This document shows, in pieces, positions 47,501-62,500 of a stretch of DNA of 64,000 nt. Both the position numbers and the translations under genes were made by a program. The notes beneath the pieces are model-generated. The model was not told the DNA's origin. It worked only from the letters and a program-made list of their open reading frames with translations, and did no database searches. Location of the stretch: the NCBI GenBank assembly GCA_038496675.1, contig CM076651.1:4488037-4552036 (forward strand), given 5' to 3'. Position 1 is the stretch's first letter; every line of letters begins with the position of its first letter. Source of the DNA: Rachycentron canadum. Its lineage: Eukaryota; Chordata; Actinopteri; Carangiformes; Rachycentridae.

Positions 47501-50500
47501 ATATGTAACATGTTGGATTTTCCCTTAAGTAACTGAAAAGCATTTATTATGCAGACAATAAATAAACAAACTGAACTCTTTTAAGGACAATTTCATTGTT
47601 TTCTCATTTTCTCTGTACTAGTTTCTCCTCATTGCCACTTGTTTACATAAAATTCAAGGGGAAAAAAAGAAATGTGGAATGACAGGAATGATCTCACTCA
47701 GCCATGGATCCTTCCTCACTTGTAAACTACTGTAAACAACATGTCTGTAGTTTGCTCCAGAGGACTTGTGGTTGTGGGTGCAGTTACCTGAGGGCGTGGC
47801 TGCTGGCGGTGGTACAGCACTGGGCGTGTCCACACTCAACTTCCTCTTTGCTTCCAGCACTGGATTCTCGAACTGGGTTTTCTGGTTGATGTGGCTGCAC
47901 AGGCAAAATGTGACCATTAGATGAGACAAGAGATGGAGATAGTAGAAGCTGTTACATAAATCTTGACTGTGCACAGCAAGCGCCTTTCTGTTTTTGTTGG
48001 CACACTGCTCCTCACACATCCTACTATTTTTATTCACTCACCTACGTCAGTTGACTACACACAGTCTGAACTGCCAACGAATGTTTCTGTTTTTGTGTTC
48101 GTCTGTGTTTTTTTTTACCTTTTGGCCTTGCTGAACGCAGCTTGTCCACACTGCTGATACTGTTCTCTGTCTATCATGCAAACCTGTGATTTGACTACAA
48201 GGGCTGGTTGTGACATAACCATGCTGGATACACAGCACGTCATATAGCATACAGGATGGTGTAATACAGTATATACACGAAAAAAACACATCCATGCTTG
48301 TGCCAACGGGACTAACACACACAAAAGAATTGAAAGCATGTCAAAATTACAGGAATAACAAACTGAATTGATGTAACTGAGAGAGGAGCCTGGAGAAGAT
48401 CAGTCACAATCTGTGCTGTGATCGTCCTCATTGTCATGATGGGATAAACATCTGCTCAATGCATTGTAAGTCCAGAATCAAAAGATTCAATAACTGTACA
48501 CAGATGTAAACAACAATGTGCCCTTTATCATATTACATGCCCAAAGATATCCTTCCTTCTGAAAATAAACAGCCTTGTAGCTGAGCTTTGGGGATTTAAC
48601 ACCAAACTCAATCCAAAAACAATTAATAACTCACAGGTCGCACCTGCACACTAAAATGTTTGCTGCTACCTGGAGAAATGTCCCTCCACGCGTAGAGGGT
48701 AATAGAGAGAGAGGTAGATCATCTGCGTAATGAGCTTTAACAGTTGTAAATCCCAGTCATGACAGCACAGTGGGAAGACAAAATGCTTTGATGCTGCACA
48801 GTGAATCAGCCACATGCTGAGGCACTGGTATATATATATATGTGTGTGTGTGTGTGTGCATGCGTGCGTGTGTGCATTCAACCAGGAAAAAAAAAAAAAC
48901 CCTACTCTGTGCTCTTGCTGTGTGTGACTCATGCACAGAGATACCCTCCCCATTAAGTCTGAAGAGATAAACATTCCCCTCTCTTTCATTTCCACTCTTT
49001 CATTTACTCGCTGCTCTCAGTCTCACTTTCTCGCTCCTTAATTGCCACACCTCATGTTTTGTGTGGCAGTTGAGGAAATAATGAGACTTTGTGTCACACT
49101 GTCGCATTTGGTCGTTCATTCACAACAAAATTTGCCAGACAAAGAGACATAGACAGAGGAAAGGCAGCCTCTCAATGACCCTCTTGCATAAACAGCCAGC
49201 TCTCCCCCCCATCCTCCACCCCCCCCGCCTGCAGGTCTCTTCCTCTTTGTCCACATTAATGGGACTAAAATGAAACATTGTGCTCTTGTTTACACTCTTG
49301 ATCAGAATGGAATCTCGCCCTTGTTTCCCTCTCAGGGACCCTAAACCTTCATTGTCTCGTCTCATTCACATACGCACAAGAACACACACACATACACACA
49401 CACAGAGCACCAATATTGTCAGTACTGACATAATTGCTTTCTGCATGACGGTGGGAAACTACTGTATAGACAGGATAATATGCATCCATCACATTGTCGA
49501 TGAGAGATTCACCAACACTACATTAAATGTGGCCTATACCTTTCAGTGATATGCAAAACATGTGGTAATGTAATGATGCAGCTTCAAAGGAGACACACAG
49601 GTGTAGATTGAAGCCCTGTGTAGAGGCTTAACCTCAACAAAGACACAAAGATACTCAAGCCATTTCTTCCACATCCACAATTCACACACACACAGCCATC
49701 TGTGCCCTGTCAGGTACAAGGGGAAGTTTACTCACTCTACGTAGTAGGTGCCGTACTGGGGGTCCTCAATCTTCTCCCAGCCGTAGGGCAGCTCTGGTGG
49801 AGAACAAGCAGGAAAAAAGGCAGACTCGAATCACTTCAGATACTGCTGAGATACGACACAGACAATTGGACAGACGCAATGAGGCGTGGTGCTTTGACTG
49901 GCAGCTTCACAGCATGCTTACCTACACCTACAGAACAGAAGGCCTCCTTTTATTTGTCACCATGTGTTTAGGGTTTAATACACAACACAGAGGAGGCAGG
50001 AAGGAGGGAATGCTGAGGTTTTACACAACCTCCCCTGGAAAATAATACCCTTTCTCACCAGCGGTGTGTATGTGTGCAACATCTTTCTGCCACTGTGTGA
50101 CAAACACATGCGTCGCAGAGGAGATCTTTACGCAAGAGGGGCCATAGAAAATTGCCTTTTGAGAGGCGCTGCACTGATGAGCTCCCTGCATGAGTCCCCG
50201 AAGCCATTAGGAGGAGAGGGGCAGACTGGAGACCGGAGGTTTGTGCTGTGTCACCAGTGCGACTGTGACCAGGGCCACTCAGCTGTTCAATCTCCGTCTG
50301 TTAGTCAGCGCCCCCCTTTAGAGAGGCGGGCATGCACACTCTACTCTATGCAGGGGAGGGGGTATGCGAGTGGGACTGAGGGGTGTAAATGCCCATGCAA
50401 ATGCTGCTACCGCAAAACCAACCTGCAGACATCGTCTCACCTCCTTCATCACATTTCTCAGGAGGCTTGGCCTTCTTGGCAAGGCGAGGGTCCAGCCAGG

Positions 50501-53500
50501 TAGTGGTCTTGCTGTTGTGACTGAAGTACAAAGAGGAAACACGGCTTTAGGCGCAAAAAAAAAAAAACAAAAAAAAAACATCTAAAAAACATTTAAGATA
50601 CTGTGAAAATTAGCAATTACCAATTAGCACCGGGGACTCTCTGGAGCCACTTTACCCCGGAGTTATTCCACTACCTCTAGCAAATAAACAGAGCTTAAAG
50701 CTCCCTGGAAGCAGAAAGTCTGGGTAACTTCTAATCTTTTGGGATCAAATAGCCTATTAAAGTAGCCTTTACAATATTTGTAAAATTTTAACAAAGCTCA
50801 AGGGACCCTTTGAGGTAGGAGGAAATGAGAGACAGGGAGAGAGAGAGAATGGGAGAGAGCGAAGAGGGAGGAAAAGGAGAGAGTGAGTAGATACAGAGCA
50901 TCATAAAGAGCAGAGCTGAGAGAGTAGGTCAGGGGTGGCGAACTCCATTTAGCCTCTTGTTTCTCTCACTGGCAGAATGAGCTATTGATTTAGCGGCGTG
51001 CAGCAGCACCTGGCTCTCTCAGCGGCTCAGCATTGACTGCTCGCCACACTAACGGGCCAGGTAAACAATGAGGGCCTGCTGCTCTTAGCGCCAGCCAACC
51101 AAACCAACATCAAAAACAGGGGCAAATAAGAGAAAAACTTAATCGACAACAACATTAGAGCCTGCACATAGCTTCCCCTGTCCAGCATCTGGTTTCATGC
51201 AGCACAGAGGAATGCGCTGGACAGGCAGTAGAGGGGACCCACTGCCAGATCTCTCAACATGTTTGGCTTACAATGGCAGAAGAAAGACAGAAATGGAAGA
51301 GTTCTGGGAGTAGGATTAGCACACTGCTGATGTAATGGGAGAGTAACCAAAGGACCAAAACAAGGCAGGCAAGTAGCAGTAGAAAGGCTACTTACTCTAT
51401 GAAATAGACCATGCCGGTCTCTGTGTAGGCCATCTCCCAGTTTTTAGGCAAGGGCTCCTGACTTTCATCCTGTGCGCTCCATGCACGCAGGTCCATGGCC
51501 CCGGCTGACTGGTTGTAGCTGGGCACCGTCTTCCTCCACTCCGCCTTGTCCTTGTGCTCTGGGGCCCAGCATGGAGAGAGGGACACGGGCATGGAGACAG
51601 ACAGAGGAAGGGGTTGGGAGTAGGGGTAAGGGAGATGGTAGAAGGAAAAGGAGACAGGAGGTGAGAGTGTGGTGCCATTGGAGCTCCTTTGGGCTCCTTG
51701 CATCTCTCCCTGCTGCTGCTGCTGCTGACTGCCGCTCGAGCTGCTCTTCCTCTGTACACTGGGTGGACGGTTACATCCACAGGAGAGGAAGGGGTAGAGA
51801 GCGAGAGAGAGAGAAAGAGAGAGTACGCAGAGAGAGGACGGAAGCGCAGCAATTGCCATAGGATTTGCATGTCAGCAGCGATGTACTGGGAACTGCCTCC
51901 CAGGCAAGGGCAGAGCTGACCAACGCTTCAGCCCAGCCACGAGCACCACATCACAACTCTATTAGTATCACGCAGACTGCTACATGTGTGTGCGTGTGTT
52001 TGCCTAATCTTGACACGTGTGTGCGCCTGTCTGTGTGAGGCTCTTATCTGCAGGTTTTCATCTGGCTGCATATGACCTAGCTTTATCATGGCATTGAATG
52101 CTCAGTCTGTTCTGCTGGGGTAATTCAATGGTGGGGATGCAAACTGACAGCTGTTGACTGGAGGAAGTCAAGAGGTTTTTGAGCTGAAACTGGGGCCTCT
52201 TTTTCATGACGGAAGCATGGAGGGTTTTCTCCACTTATAAAGTCACGATAAATGACACACATAAAGACAGTTGCTCTGGGCTATAGCTACTTTCAGCCAT
52301 TGAAGAGGAATAAACTTGGGCTGTTGCAAATGCGGACATGCAGGCTTCGCAAAACTGACGAGTCTGCTAAAAGGACACAAAGGGAAAATGCCCATTCACA
52401 ATAATGTATAATCATTATTAAACTACCTTCAAGGCACAGTTCATATGGTATGCTATTTATTTACTACTTCTGTTGTACGTCACTCACCACTTCTGCAATC
52501 CAATTCATCCACATGCCGACAAAGGTATAATATACTGTCTTTTTAATGACAATGCAATGACACAACCCATGGGCCAACAACTGTCTACAATGTGTGGGTT
52601 TTCTTGGCAGGGCTCCACAATGTCATCAATTCGGCACAAGGCTACAGAGAAGATGTGTGCGTGACAATTTTTCACTCTTTTACTCTTTGGATGCGAGATG
52701 AGCAACTCATTCTACAAGCTTGCTGATCAAGTCTCGCAAATGTTTTCCCTTTCCTTGAATTAGCCTGCACTGTGTGTTCGAGATGGCTGGAGGTCTTACA
52801 GGCCAGTGCGTTCAGTTTATATGCCGTATGTGATTGTGACAGCAATAACATGGTGATGACAAAGATGTTCTTATTTTCATCACATTGAGAAAAAGTCTGC
52901 ACAACCCCAAAACAAGAAAAAAAAAAAAAGAAACACACCCAAAATTCAAACTATCTTGCAGCTGTATCGCTCTGTAGTGTATTCAGGCTGATGTCAGAAA
53001 CCTTATTGAATTTCTTCCTAATGGCTAGTTCCCCCTAAGATTCACAAAAATACACAAAATAACAAAATGGGTGATGTCACGCAATATGCATTGAGCAATA
53101 ACTTTCTTTTTTTTTTTTTTTTTTTTTTGTAGCACTGTGCAAAACAGCTCCTTTGGCAAACAATCTAAATTGGCGGTGCCATGCTGCACCAGGCCAGGGA
53201 GTGTTTGATGCTGGTTAGGGGCCTGTCATTGAAGCCATAACAGAGGACAGGCCGGCTGAGAGGGGCCCTGCTCCAGCTGGAGCGGTAAAGAGCCAGAAGC
53301 TGCCACTTGGTTCAGTCAGCGGGTTTAAGATGGGTGAATGGTTAGAAATTTAAAAATGTTTTCATATGCATTGTTATGTAACATGTTGGCACAATTCTAC
53401 CATTTATTTTGCAGTGCTTTTCGTAACTGTACAGTTACGAGTTAGAGGTTTTCTAGCTTCTTTCACAAGGTGGACAATAGTTCACCATTAGATGATTTTG

Positions 53501-56500
53501 TGTGCGCTATGAGACATTTGTGGACACTCTTGTAGGAATCAAACAAGGACAAGGTTTATCCCTCTAACCGAGGGACTGCTTCTATTGATCCCTGACAGAC
53601 TTCTTGACTTTGCTGGGCTGTGATTTAGCCAAAGTCTTTCCTTATAATGCTTCTGATTTAGCTCTGACCTTGCATGCAGAACAACTAACACTGAGAATGT
53701 TTGTTTGGAGGAAAGAAAAAAAAAAGGTCTTGCTGCTTTGCATTTTTATATAAGGAACTGCTAGACAAATAAATAACACTGAGGTTTAAATTAGAGAAGA
53801 GCAGTATGGAGCAGAGCTGCATTACAACTAGCTGCAGGAATTGTGGGAAAAGTGAAAAACAAAAGAGGGCGGCGTGTCTCTCACCAGCCAGGCCGTTGAC
53901 CATAGGAGGCCTCTCTTCTTCCTCTTCCTCCTCTGGTGCAGCACTATCCTTTCGATCCATCTTACTGACGGAGGTTGTGCGCTTTCGCTGGACCTCCGTA
54001 TCAAATTCCTCATCAAACAGAACCTGGTCCACCAGGTCCGGCTGCACAGGGCTGGGCTCTGCGGGGGGCTTCGGGGTCCCGTAGTAGTTGCCTGGGATGA
54101 TGAGTGGGACAAAAATGTTGTTTTGCTTAATGTGGAGGCTTCATTTGACCAAATTCATTACATAACCCCGTCTTTAACTACACAGCAAGCCATAAATACC
54201 TCTTACACTTAGCCTGAATGGGCTGTGTTCAGCATCTATTTCTAAAATTAAGAGTAGAGTGAGAAATTGTAAAACAACTTTGTTTTGAAGATTGAAGATC
54301 AAATACTTATGGAGATATTTACAGGGCTTTGCACATCACAGAACAGATCAAGAAGAGACTGGGTCGCCTAAATAACTATATAACTATTGCTTAAATGTCT
54401 TTAAAGGCACAGGGGAGTCTGGTTGGTAGCTACAAATCATATCCGGCAGAGCCTGAATGGTTGGAGCAAAATGACGCCAAGCTTTTGCTGTCATAACTCT
54501 CAGGTGTTAGAAATGTTTCATTTGACTAGCAATTTTGCGTTGCTGTTGCTGTCACTGTCACTGCTGACAAACACTGTTGGTCCCAGGAAGATTTGCCTAC
54601 AGTATCATATGCCTCCTCCAACACAGGAGAGGATCCTCTTGTCTCCTCAGACCCAAACCAGCTGATAACAAGGCACATCAAACAACTAACAAGCCCTTTT
54701 TATGCAACAACAGAGATATGATCCCCTGCTGGCTTGCCATCTGCAAAAAATCCAAGATGAGAGAGACAGTCCTTTGTTTTATTTCATTATTCATGTCCTA
54801 TAAAGTTTTGTTCATGTACTTTACTTGATTCTTATGTGTTTCAAAATGGACGTGTTTTTATGATCTCTATGATCTCCCAGCCCTCAGACCAAAGCTGCTC
54901 ATATTGCCTGCATCACACCATGAGGAACTGTTACTGCAGTATTTATGCCTAGGTAGGTTCTCAAGCCCTTGATTGTCCCTTTAAGTCTATTAGCTTGCCT
55001 TTGCTGTCATGTTGGTGCCTAAGGCAGCAAACAGTCTTACTCCACAGAGCGAGACTTTCCTCAACTATATAAGAGAAGAGTGACCCACTTTACCGCTCAC
55101 TACCTTCTCCCTCTGTGCAGGACTCTTGAGAATAAGGAATCACAGAAAGGATCAAAACTTAAAAAAGCATTAGAGGTGAGAACATAGTCAGGAAGAGGTA
55201 TGGTAGAAATATCTATATCTCCTATAGTGTTTGTGTGGGATTGCTGCATGGTTAGAGCTGAGCTGTGTCTGAGTAGCTGAAAATTGCTCTGTAACAGTTA
55301 AACAGCACATCAGGGAGCGGACAGATAGTGGGACGAAGGAGTCGACTGGGAGGGCGAGACAGAAACAAAAGAACGGGAACAAAGGAGCAAGGACCGGCAG
55401 CAGCAGAGAGTCAGAGGAAGAGAGACAGAAATTTAGTGACAATAGTATTAAGGTTCTACTCGGAGGACTTTCTGTCTTTCTTGAATTTGAATTTCTCTCA
55501 TTTAAATAAATATTTCCAGAAGCCTATTATTTGCAATATTGAAAGAAATAAAAAATCCAGCCTGACAGACCTCAAATGCAAAGTTAAGATGACAGCAAAG
55601 TGAACGTAACCTTCACAACTTGTCAAAGCTTTAGTCTTTCATCAGATATAATTATGATTTGCTGAAAAAACAATCAACACATATACGTGTGTCATGTTAA
55701 ACCATACATCATAACTGGTGAAGGTAATTATGTTAATCCATGTTCTAATTTAATAAGTATTCATATCAGTACCTTATTGAAAACCATTAAAATCCTTTAC
55801 TAGGTTTGTAATTAACAGGAAGCTTACTGACACAATGCAAATTAAGGGAGCTAAATTAGAAGCTGTAATTTGCTCTGTGCACTCTTCAGATCCTGGAGCT
55901 CACACAAACGCACACGTAGCCCCTGTTAAGTGCACATTAGCAGGGAGCTGGAAGACAGAGGCCACAATACGGAAGTGCACTGAGATGGATAGTGTTGTAA
56001 TTAGACTGTACTAATGAGCCACAATATGAGGAACAGTGTTGGAGAAGAATTTATAACATCAGGGGTGCAGATGGAAGAAAAAACAAAAAAGCAAAAAAAC
56101 AAACAAAAAAAAAAAAAAATTAAACAAAAAAGCAAAAAAGCAAAAGCAAAAAATTAATAAAGAAAAAAGAATTCACACAACTCGGGGCTTCACCTGAACA
56201 ATGAAGTGAGACATCTCTTTGAGGATTCAGGAGTTTTGGTTCATTAAATGAGCTGTTTGCTTGAATCTCATGTGGCTAATCATTTAGTTTTACTTTGTTA
56301 TCTTAAGAAAATGCAATTTAATCTCGCATTTATATTCTGTGACTACAGGGCACAGTGCTCCCTAGGCATCTACTAACAGCTCTATTATTTCATTTAGTGC
56401 TATGTAAAATCGTAATGTAATATAGTAGTTGCTAATTAACCAACGTCCCATTAACCAAAATTTAATACAATTCCCTGTTTATACTCCAATGTGACGAACA

Positions 56501-58015
56501 AGTCATGTCTTTCTTTTGAAGTGACAAATGCATATATCATGTTTTATCATATCAAAGATTTCAACTAGCTGCGCAAATAGGAATTAGATTTAATTACTGA
56601 AAGCAGCTGGGACACGGGCAACAACAATGGGCTCGATCAAACAGGTGAACATTTGTGATTCTAATAGACAATTAATAAATAAATCAGTGAGTGGACAGCT
56701 AAAGAATATCAGATGGACACAGATGCTGTTTTTGTTGATCATTGATTCTAGCAGGAAATGTGGAGATTCATTCGTCTGCCTGACAGAAAGAAATGGCTCA
56801 TTTGTATAAATATTAAGAGCTGAGCGTGTCAGAACCCGTCGGGGGTCAAGACTGACTGAAAATCATGCAACAATTAATCAATTAATTGATTAACAAAGAT
56901 AATAGCCAACTATTTTGCTAATCATTTCATCATGTCATTCATTTTCATGCAAAAAGATATTATTATCTTGTTTGTACATTTCTAGTTATATATTTTATAC
57001 CGTTTTTGACATTTTACAGACCAAATGACTATCTGATTAATCGATAATGATAATAATTAACTGATGTTGGCTGGGATTGGCTCCAGCCCCACCTCGCAAC
57101 ACAGCTAGGGATGAATGGATGAAAACGAATGCTACCGTGATTTCAAGGTGGTTAACAGTACTATAAACTCTGACATAAGAACTCAACACTGCCGCTGGAG
57201 ACGTGATGTTTTGCAAAAGGGCAAAAAAGGCCAACCTGTTGTAGAAACTAATCTCTTTTTCAGCTTCACTTTGTTGACCGACTGCAGGACATTTGGATCC
57301 AGACTTTGCTGATGTTTAATGGAACCTCTGTCCAAACTTTTTCAGATAAATTACTATTAATTTTTAAAGTTGCACATTAACATTTGAAGAATGGCACACT
57401 GATACCTGTTTGCTGCAGGGTTGGTACTCACTTTTTCCCATTTTATTCCATTTTTAAAAAAAATCAAAAAATAATGTGATTTTCCCAGTGGTGCAACATT
57501 TTTGCATAATTTTGGCTTCACAGAGCAAAACTCTTTCCACTGGATATAAAGCTACAGTCTGAGCAAACTTTATTGCCAAGTTTGCCCAGTTAATCTTCCA
57601 AATTCAACGTAGTAATAGCTGCTTAGTGGTAATTGTAATTTCCATCCAGTGGATAACATTAAGTTGCTGCTGCTGCTCTGCTTTGCTTTACTGATCTCTG
57701 CCAGAGACTGAGAGAGAGAAGGAGAGGGAGAACGCACTGATCTAACCAGCCCATGGTTCTGATATATATAGTATGCTGCCCTCTGTATAATTACCAGCAC
57801 AAAGACCTTTTGCTTTAGCATACCAGGACAAATAATGGGGAAAAAAAACAGTCCTGAACAGAATGTGTGGTCACTCTTTGGCTATGTCAAACTTCAACTG
57901 TAATTACTGCCTCAAATTAATGGGCTGTTCATTATTGGAGAAAAAAAAAAGGAGGGGGGGGGGGGGGGGAAGCCTGGGAGCCACCATGCTAATAGCTCCC
58001 CATGACTGTGTGTGG

Positions 58016-58046
<31 letters not shown>

Positions 58047-58847
58047 TGTGACAAAAATAGACACCTGCTGATATGGGCACTGAATCAACAAATCAACAAG
58101 CCCTGCTATTCTATTTTAAATGTAACAACAGGCAAGAAATGGAGCAGAAATTAGAGTCAGAATTACTCTTAGATCGAGCGAGCTGTTCCCTAACGACGGA
58201 TCACATTTTCTGACATTCAGATTCTACCTTTGAAATGTAATAACATTTCAGCTCCATGAGCATCTCAGCTACACAAAACAAACAAAACAAAAGCATAAAA
58301 AGAACAGTAGAAGGATCGAAAGTGTCAATATGTCTCGGTTGCTATATTCAGCCTATTTGGAGGCAAGATTAGTCTTAAACTCAGGACAGAGGACAGAGGA
58401 TAAAAATATTACAGCTCACCGCACTGTAAATTCAACATTTTTGGTCATCAGCGGCTTATGTAATTTAAATCTTTTGTCACGCTGTGGCAAAATGACAAGT
58501 ACTAGTCGTGTTAAAGGTAAAAGCAGCAGAAACAGTGTGCACAGAGGGCGGATAATTTCAGCACAGTGTTATTACATTTTGCAGCTTTCTGAAAGTGGTG
58601 GGTGGGCAGTGTAAAGCAAAGCCATTTTCATTTTAACAGTCTGGGCCAATGTGCGCTTGGCACTGTCAGCGAACTACACAGCCATTCGCTCATGTTACAC
58701 ATGCACGGCTGTGTCTGCTGCCAGTAAGAAGTAGTTTCATGTCAGAGGGAACAATTTTTTTTTTTTTTCTTTTTTAACTTGCCCAGAGAGACAAGTTTAA
58801 GTATGTACTACTAGGGCTATGTGTGTTTATGGGTGAGAAAGAGGGTG

Positions 58848-58883
<36 letters not shown>

Positions 58884-59472
58884 TGCGTGCGTGGATGTCA
58901 CGCCATCTGTTTTAGTCAGCAGCTGCCAGCATGTCTCATCTCCAACTCGTGAGAATCTGAATAAAATGTGAGTACAACTGTGACTGGAGTTACATCTGCA
59001 GTGAGACATAACCTCTCTAAATCTCACCATATCCTTCATAAAACTCTCATCATAAGCTGTGATGGAAATTCTAAAGAGCAAAGATTCATGCAGTCATGGT
59101 CATTTAGCAATGCGAAATGCAAGCAAATGGTTTTGTGGCAATGTTTTCAAACACAAATGGAAATTGGAGACATCCCTTATGTTGTCAAAGTTTTTGGGAA
59201 AACCCCCTCAAGGGGTTTAACCCCCCCCGCCTCTTTGAACCTGCCAGCCACAGTCATAGACCCTCATTAATCATTGAGGATGGGCTTCTACTCTTGGGCA
59301 GTGCCCAGTTTGCCCAGGCCTCATCGCTGGCTGCCAGTGCCACAGGCGGGTGAAGCCCATCTTGTGCTCCAGTCTTGGCACAGAGCTCGGGCACTGCTTG
59401 GCATGGATGCCCACACTTCACAAGCCAACCTTGTCCACCCTGCATTCCTCTGCTCCCAGTGCTTGTGAGTGC

Positions 59473-59525
<53 letters not shown>

Positions 59526-62500
59526 CGTAGTGTAGGGCTCTACTATCCTCACTGCTTCTCATAAATAAACTTCCTCTCCACTTTATGTTCATCTCCTCTG
59601 TCTGTGTAGTGACACCCTTTATAAATTACACAGCATTGCTATCCTCTCATTGAGCTGTTCTCATCCATCCTAATCCCTCTTACTTTATCCATCCATCTAT
59701 TGTTCTTCCACTTTCGCTTTCAGCTTCTCTTGTTCTCATTTGGACCGTCGCAAAAACAACACTAATCCAACTCCTGTATTATCAGCACTGCTGTCCTAAA
59801 AGCCGAGGTGCTTCTTAATCTCCCAGGCCTCTCGGTTGCCAGTTCCTGGGAGTGGGCAGCTGTTGCTAGCACAGCACCTTCGCACCCACTCTCCTCTGTG
59901 ACTTCTGGCTTGTTGCCCTTTTTCTCTGTAATCGACAGTTATTTCATCTTTGCCTCACAACTTCACTTCAACAACAACAACAACAAAAAAAAAACTGTCA
60001 TAAAATTGTTGTAGGCAATGTGGTCCAGTAAAACAAAGGGATGGTAAATGGTCATTTTTTTTCCCCAGTAAAGATTGTCGGTGGGAATCAATTTTGCGTG
60101 GCACAATTGCCCTGTCAAATTGGCCCCTAGCAGGACTACAACTACAGATGGTAACTGTCAAGCAGCACACTGCTGTCTGGTCCTGCATCCTGACAGCAGG
60201 CCACTGTACGGAGGCCATGAGAGCTCAACACAGCGTAACATAAGAGATAACACATGCAAATAGACAAGCAAATTCAGAAAGCATCTTCATCAATTTGACA
60301 ACAGATGCGCTTCAAATACTTGCAGCACAAGCAAATACTGGAACGTGCTGCAAGTAGCACAGAGGAAAATGGCAGTGTTTCCAAGGGGATTGTGAAAAAA
60401 AGTGACAAACTCGGCTGTGATGCTTTTAACTTCAAAGGTTGCAAAGCATTAAACAGCAAGTGCGTCCCTGAAGGGTTCATCACTTGTTTGTGTTGACATC
60501 TGTGCTACTTGAAGGACTTTTCTGTATTTGCTTGTATTTTCTGAAGTTGCAGCGTGTTAAGCTCTCTGGGCCACTGACCCACAATGCCACCTGCAACCAC
60601 CTACATATCAAAGTTATTTTTCCCACACTGATCTCGAATATAAACATAGTTGGAGCCATATATCTATCCAACCTGATGGAGTTCTGATCTACACCGACCA
60701 TTAATTTGATCGGTGAAAAGAAAGCCTGTGGTGCAGTGTAATGAGATTCTCTGACATATGGAGAAGACACTAAATAAATGTTCTGCATATATTGGAGAGC
60801 AATAAGACATCCGAGTTAACACAGTGCTACATGTCTGATGGCATCTTTGCATCATCGACGGGCCTTGTGTTGCTGACTTTTATTTCCAACACCTGCTTCT
60901 CTTGCATTTCACTTGTCCATTTCAGCTCCCTGTCTGCGCCATGAATGATTCATATCTCCTGGTTTTTCTGTACCCGTCCACAGCGAGGGGCAGAAAATTG
61001 GATATGCCCTAATTCACATACATACGCACGCTCTCGCACACAAGCAAATCTAATTCTTGAGAGTTTCAGCAGAGGCAAGGTGACAAGTATTACTCACACG
61101 CTGACGCTTTCATCTTTCTGTAAAACAAAAACTGGCAACCCAATCTCTTTATTTCTTTTTTTGTGCCTCATCCACTCCACCAGTGGTTGAGTCAACTTCG
61201 CTGCTATAAGACCTTCTTGGAATGCAGACGGCCAGACTGCTGAGAGTCGAGAAACTGGAAATGGATTAATGCTGAGGAGTGATCTCATGAACACACAAAA
61301 CTTTCCTCTTTTATGCTTGGTTAAGTAGTTTCATAATACTGGCCTTCTGAAATTACTTTCTATTATTAGTGAGCGATATGACAACCAATCTGTGAAACGC
61401 TCATTGTCTCAGATATTGGCTGCGGCACAGTAGCGGGGGAGAGTGTCACCCCTGGTTACAGATTAACCGTGGCTACATCAAGCCACTGTTGTTCACAGGT
61501 CTGCAGGATTAGTCACGCAGCGGTGAACGTGGCTGCCCAGGTCGATGTCTCCATTCAACCAGCCACATGTACAGTAAGGCCTCGTTCAGACAGCGGATCC
61601 TTAACATTTGCTGAAGAAGTCAGGCATTTCACAAGTGGAGGGGGGTGGGATGAACAATAACAGACTGCAAAGAAAAAGTAGACAGGGGTGGAGTGTGGTT
61701 TTCCCTAGGCCTTTGACTCTTAAAGTTCAGTTCAGTGCCAGACATGTCCCACAAGAGGGAAATTCTTTTTGCAGTAAGGCAGCATGGAAACAATGAAAAC
61801 ACAATAAAACAATAGGGGTGGGGGGTGGGAACTGTACTGACAACACAATAAAATAAAAATATACGTGATATAAAGTTGTAACACCAGCTACCACAAACAT
61901 ATCTTATTATCTTTAACACACCACAAAGCATGGACTTGCATCCATCCAATAGAATAGAAGTTCTGAAACTGCCTTTCTGTGCGAATGGACCCTTGAGGCT
62001 AATTTTACAATCTGCAGTCTAAAGGCGGCTGCAATCAGCGACAAACCACCATGGGGCAATCACTCATTAAATATCTCTCCCTTTCCCTTCCTGCATTCAA
62101 CTGTGTGTCTATCTGCCTGTGCAGCTCTGCTTGCGTGTTTATCCGCGAGGACTCACAGGTCGAGAGTCTGCGCATTAATAATTAACTTTCGGAGGGAACC
62201 TGCGCCTTCAGCACACACTCACTCGAGTCACAGTAAGCAGGTAAGGGCAGAGCAGATCCATTATTCATCCTGTTGACTGGTTCACAGGCTCGGGGTTGCA
62301 GGGCCAGTCTCCCAGAGGTGGATGTGGGACAGAGGGCGGACGAGAGAGCTCTTACTTAGCCAACATGTTTACGACGCTGCATGTAAAGGACCGGGGTGAA
62401 GTTCTTTTCTTTTATTGGGAGCAAAATACCCCTGGGGATAAATTATCTCCAGTTCCTTCACATTTACGGTGACAGTCTGATGAGATGAGCAATGTGTTGA

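Larger units (their letters stand above)
43741..47787 (-). other. MAGI3: MAGI3 intron between WW2 and PDZ1
   Basis: A 4047-nt intron with (CA)n at about 44221-44243, (TG)n/(AG)n at about 44489-44522, an A run at about 44863-44889, a hAT-type MITE (46343-46559) and a common teleost repeat (46700-47245). No gene is supported. Confidence 0.6.

Noticed and set aside
51392..51870. Two overlapping ~155-codon minus-strand frames extending upstream of the WW1 exon
   Set aside because: Only the part from 51558 down is exon; the upstream part is intron simple sequence (GCTGCT and GAGA repeats).
59210..59460. Possible coding exon or conserved element in the large MAGI3 intron
   Set aside because: Frames on both strands lack any domain; it would interrupt the collinear GuK-to-linker junction of MAGI3.
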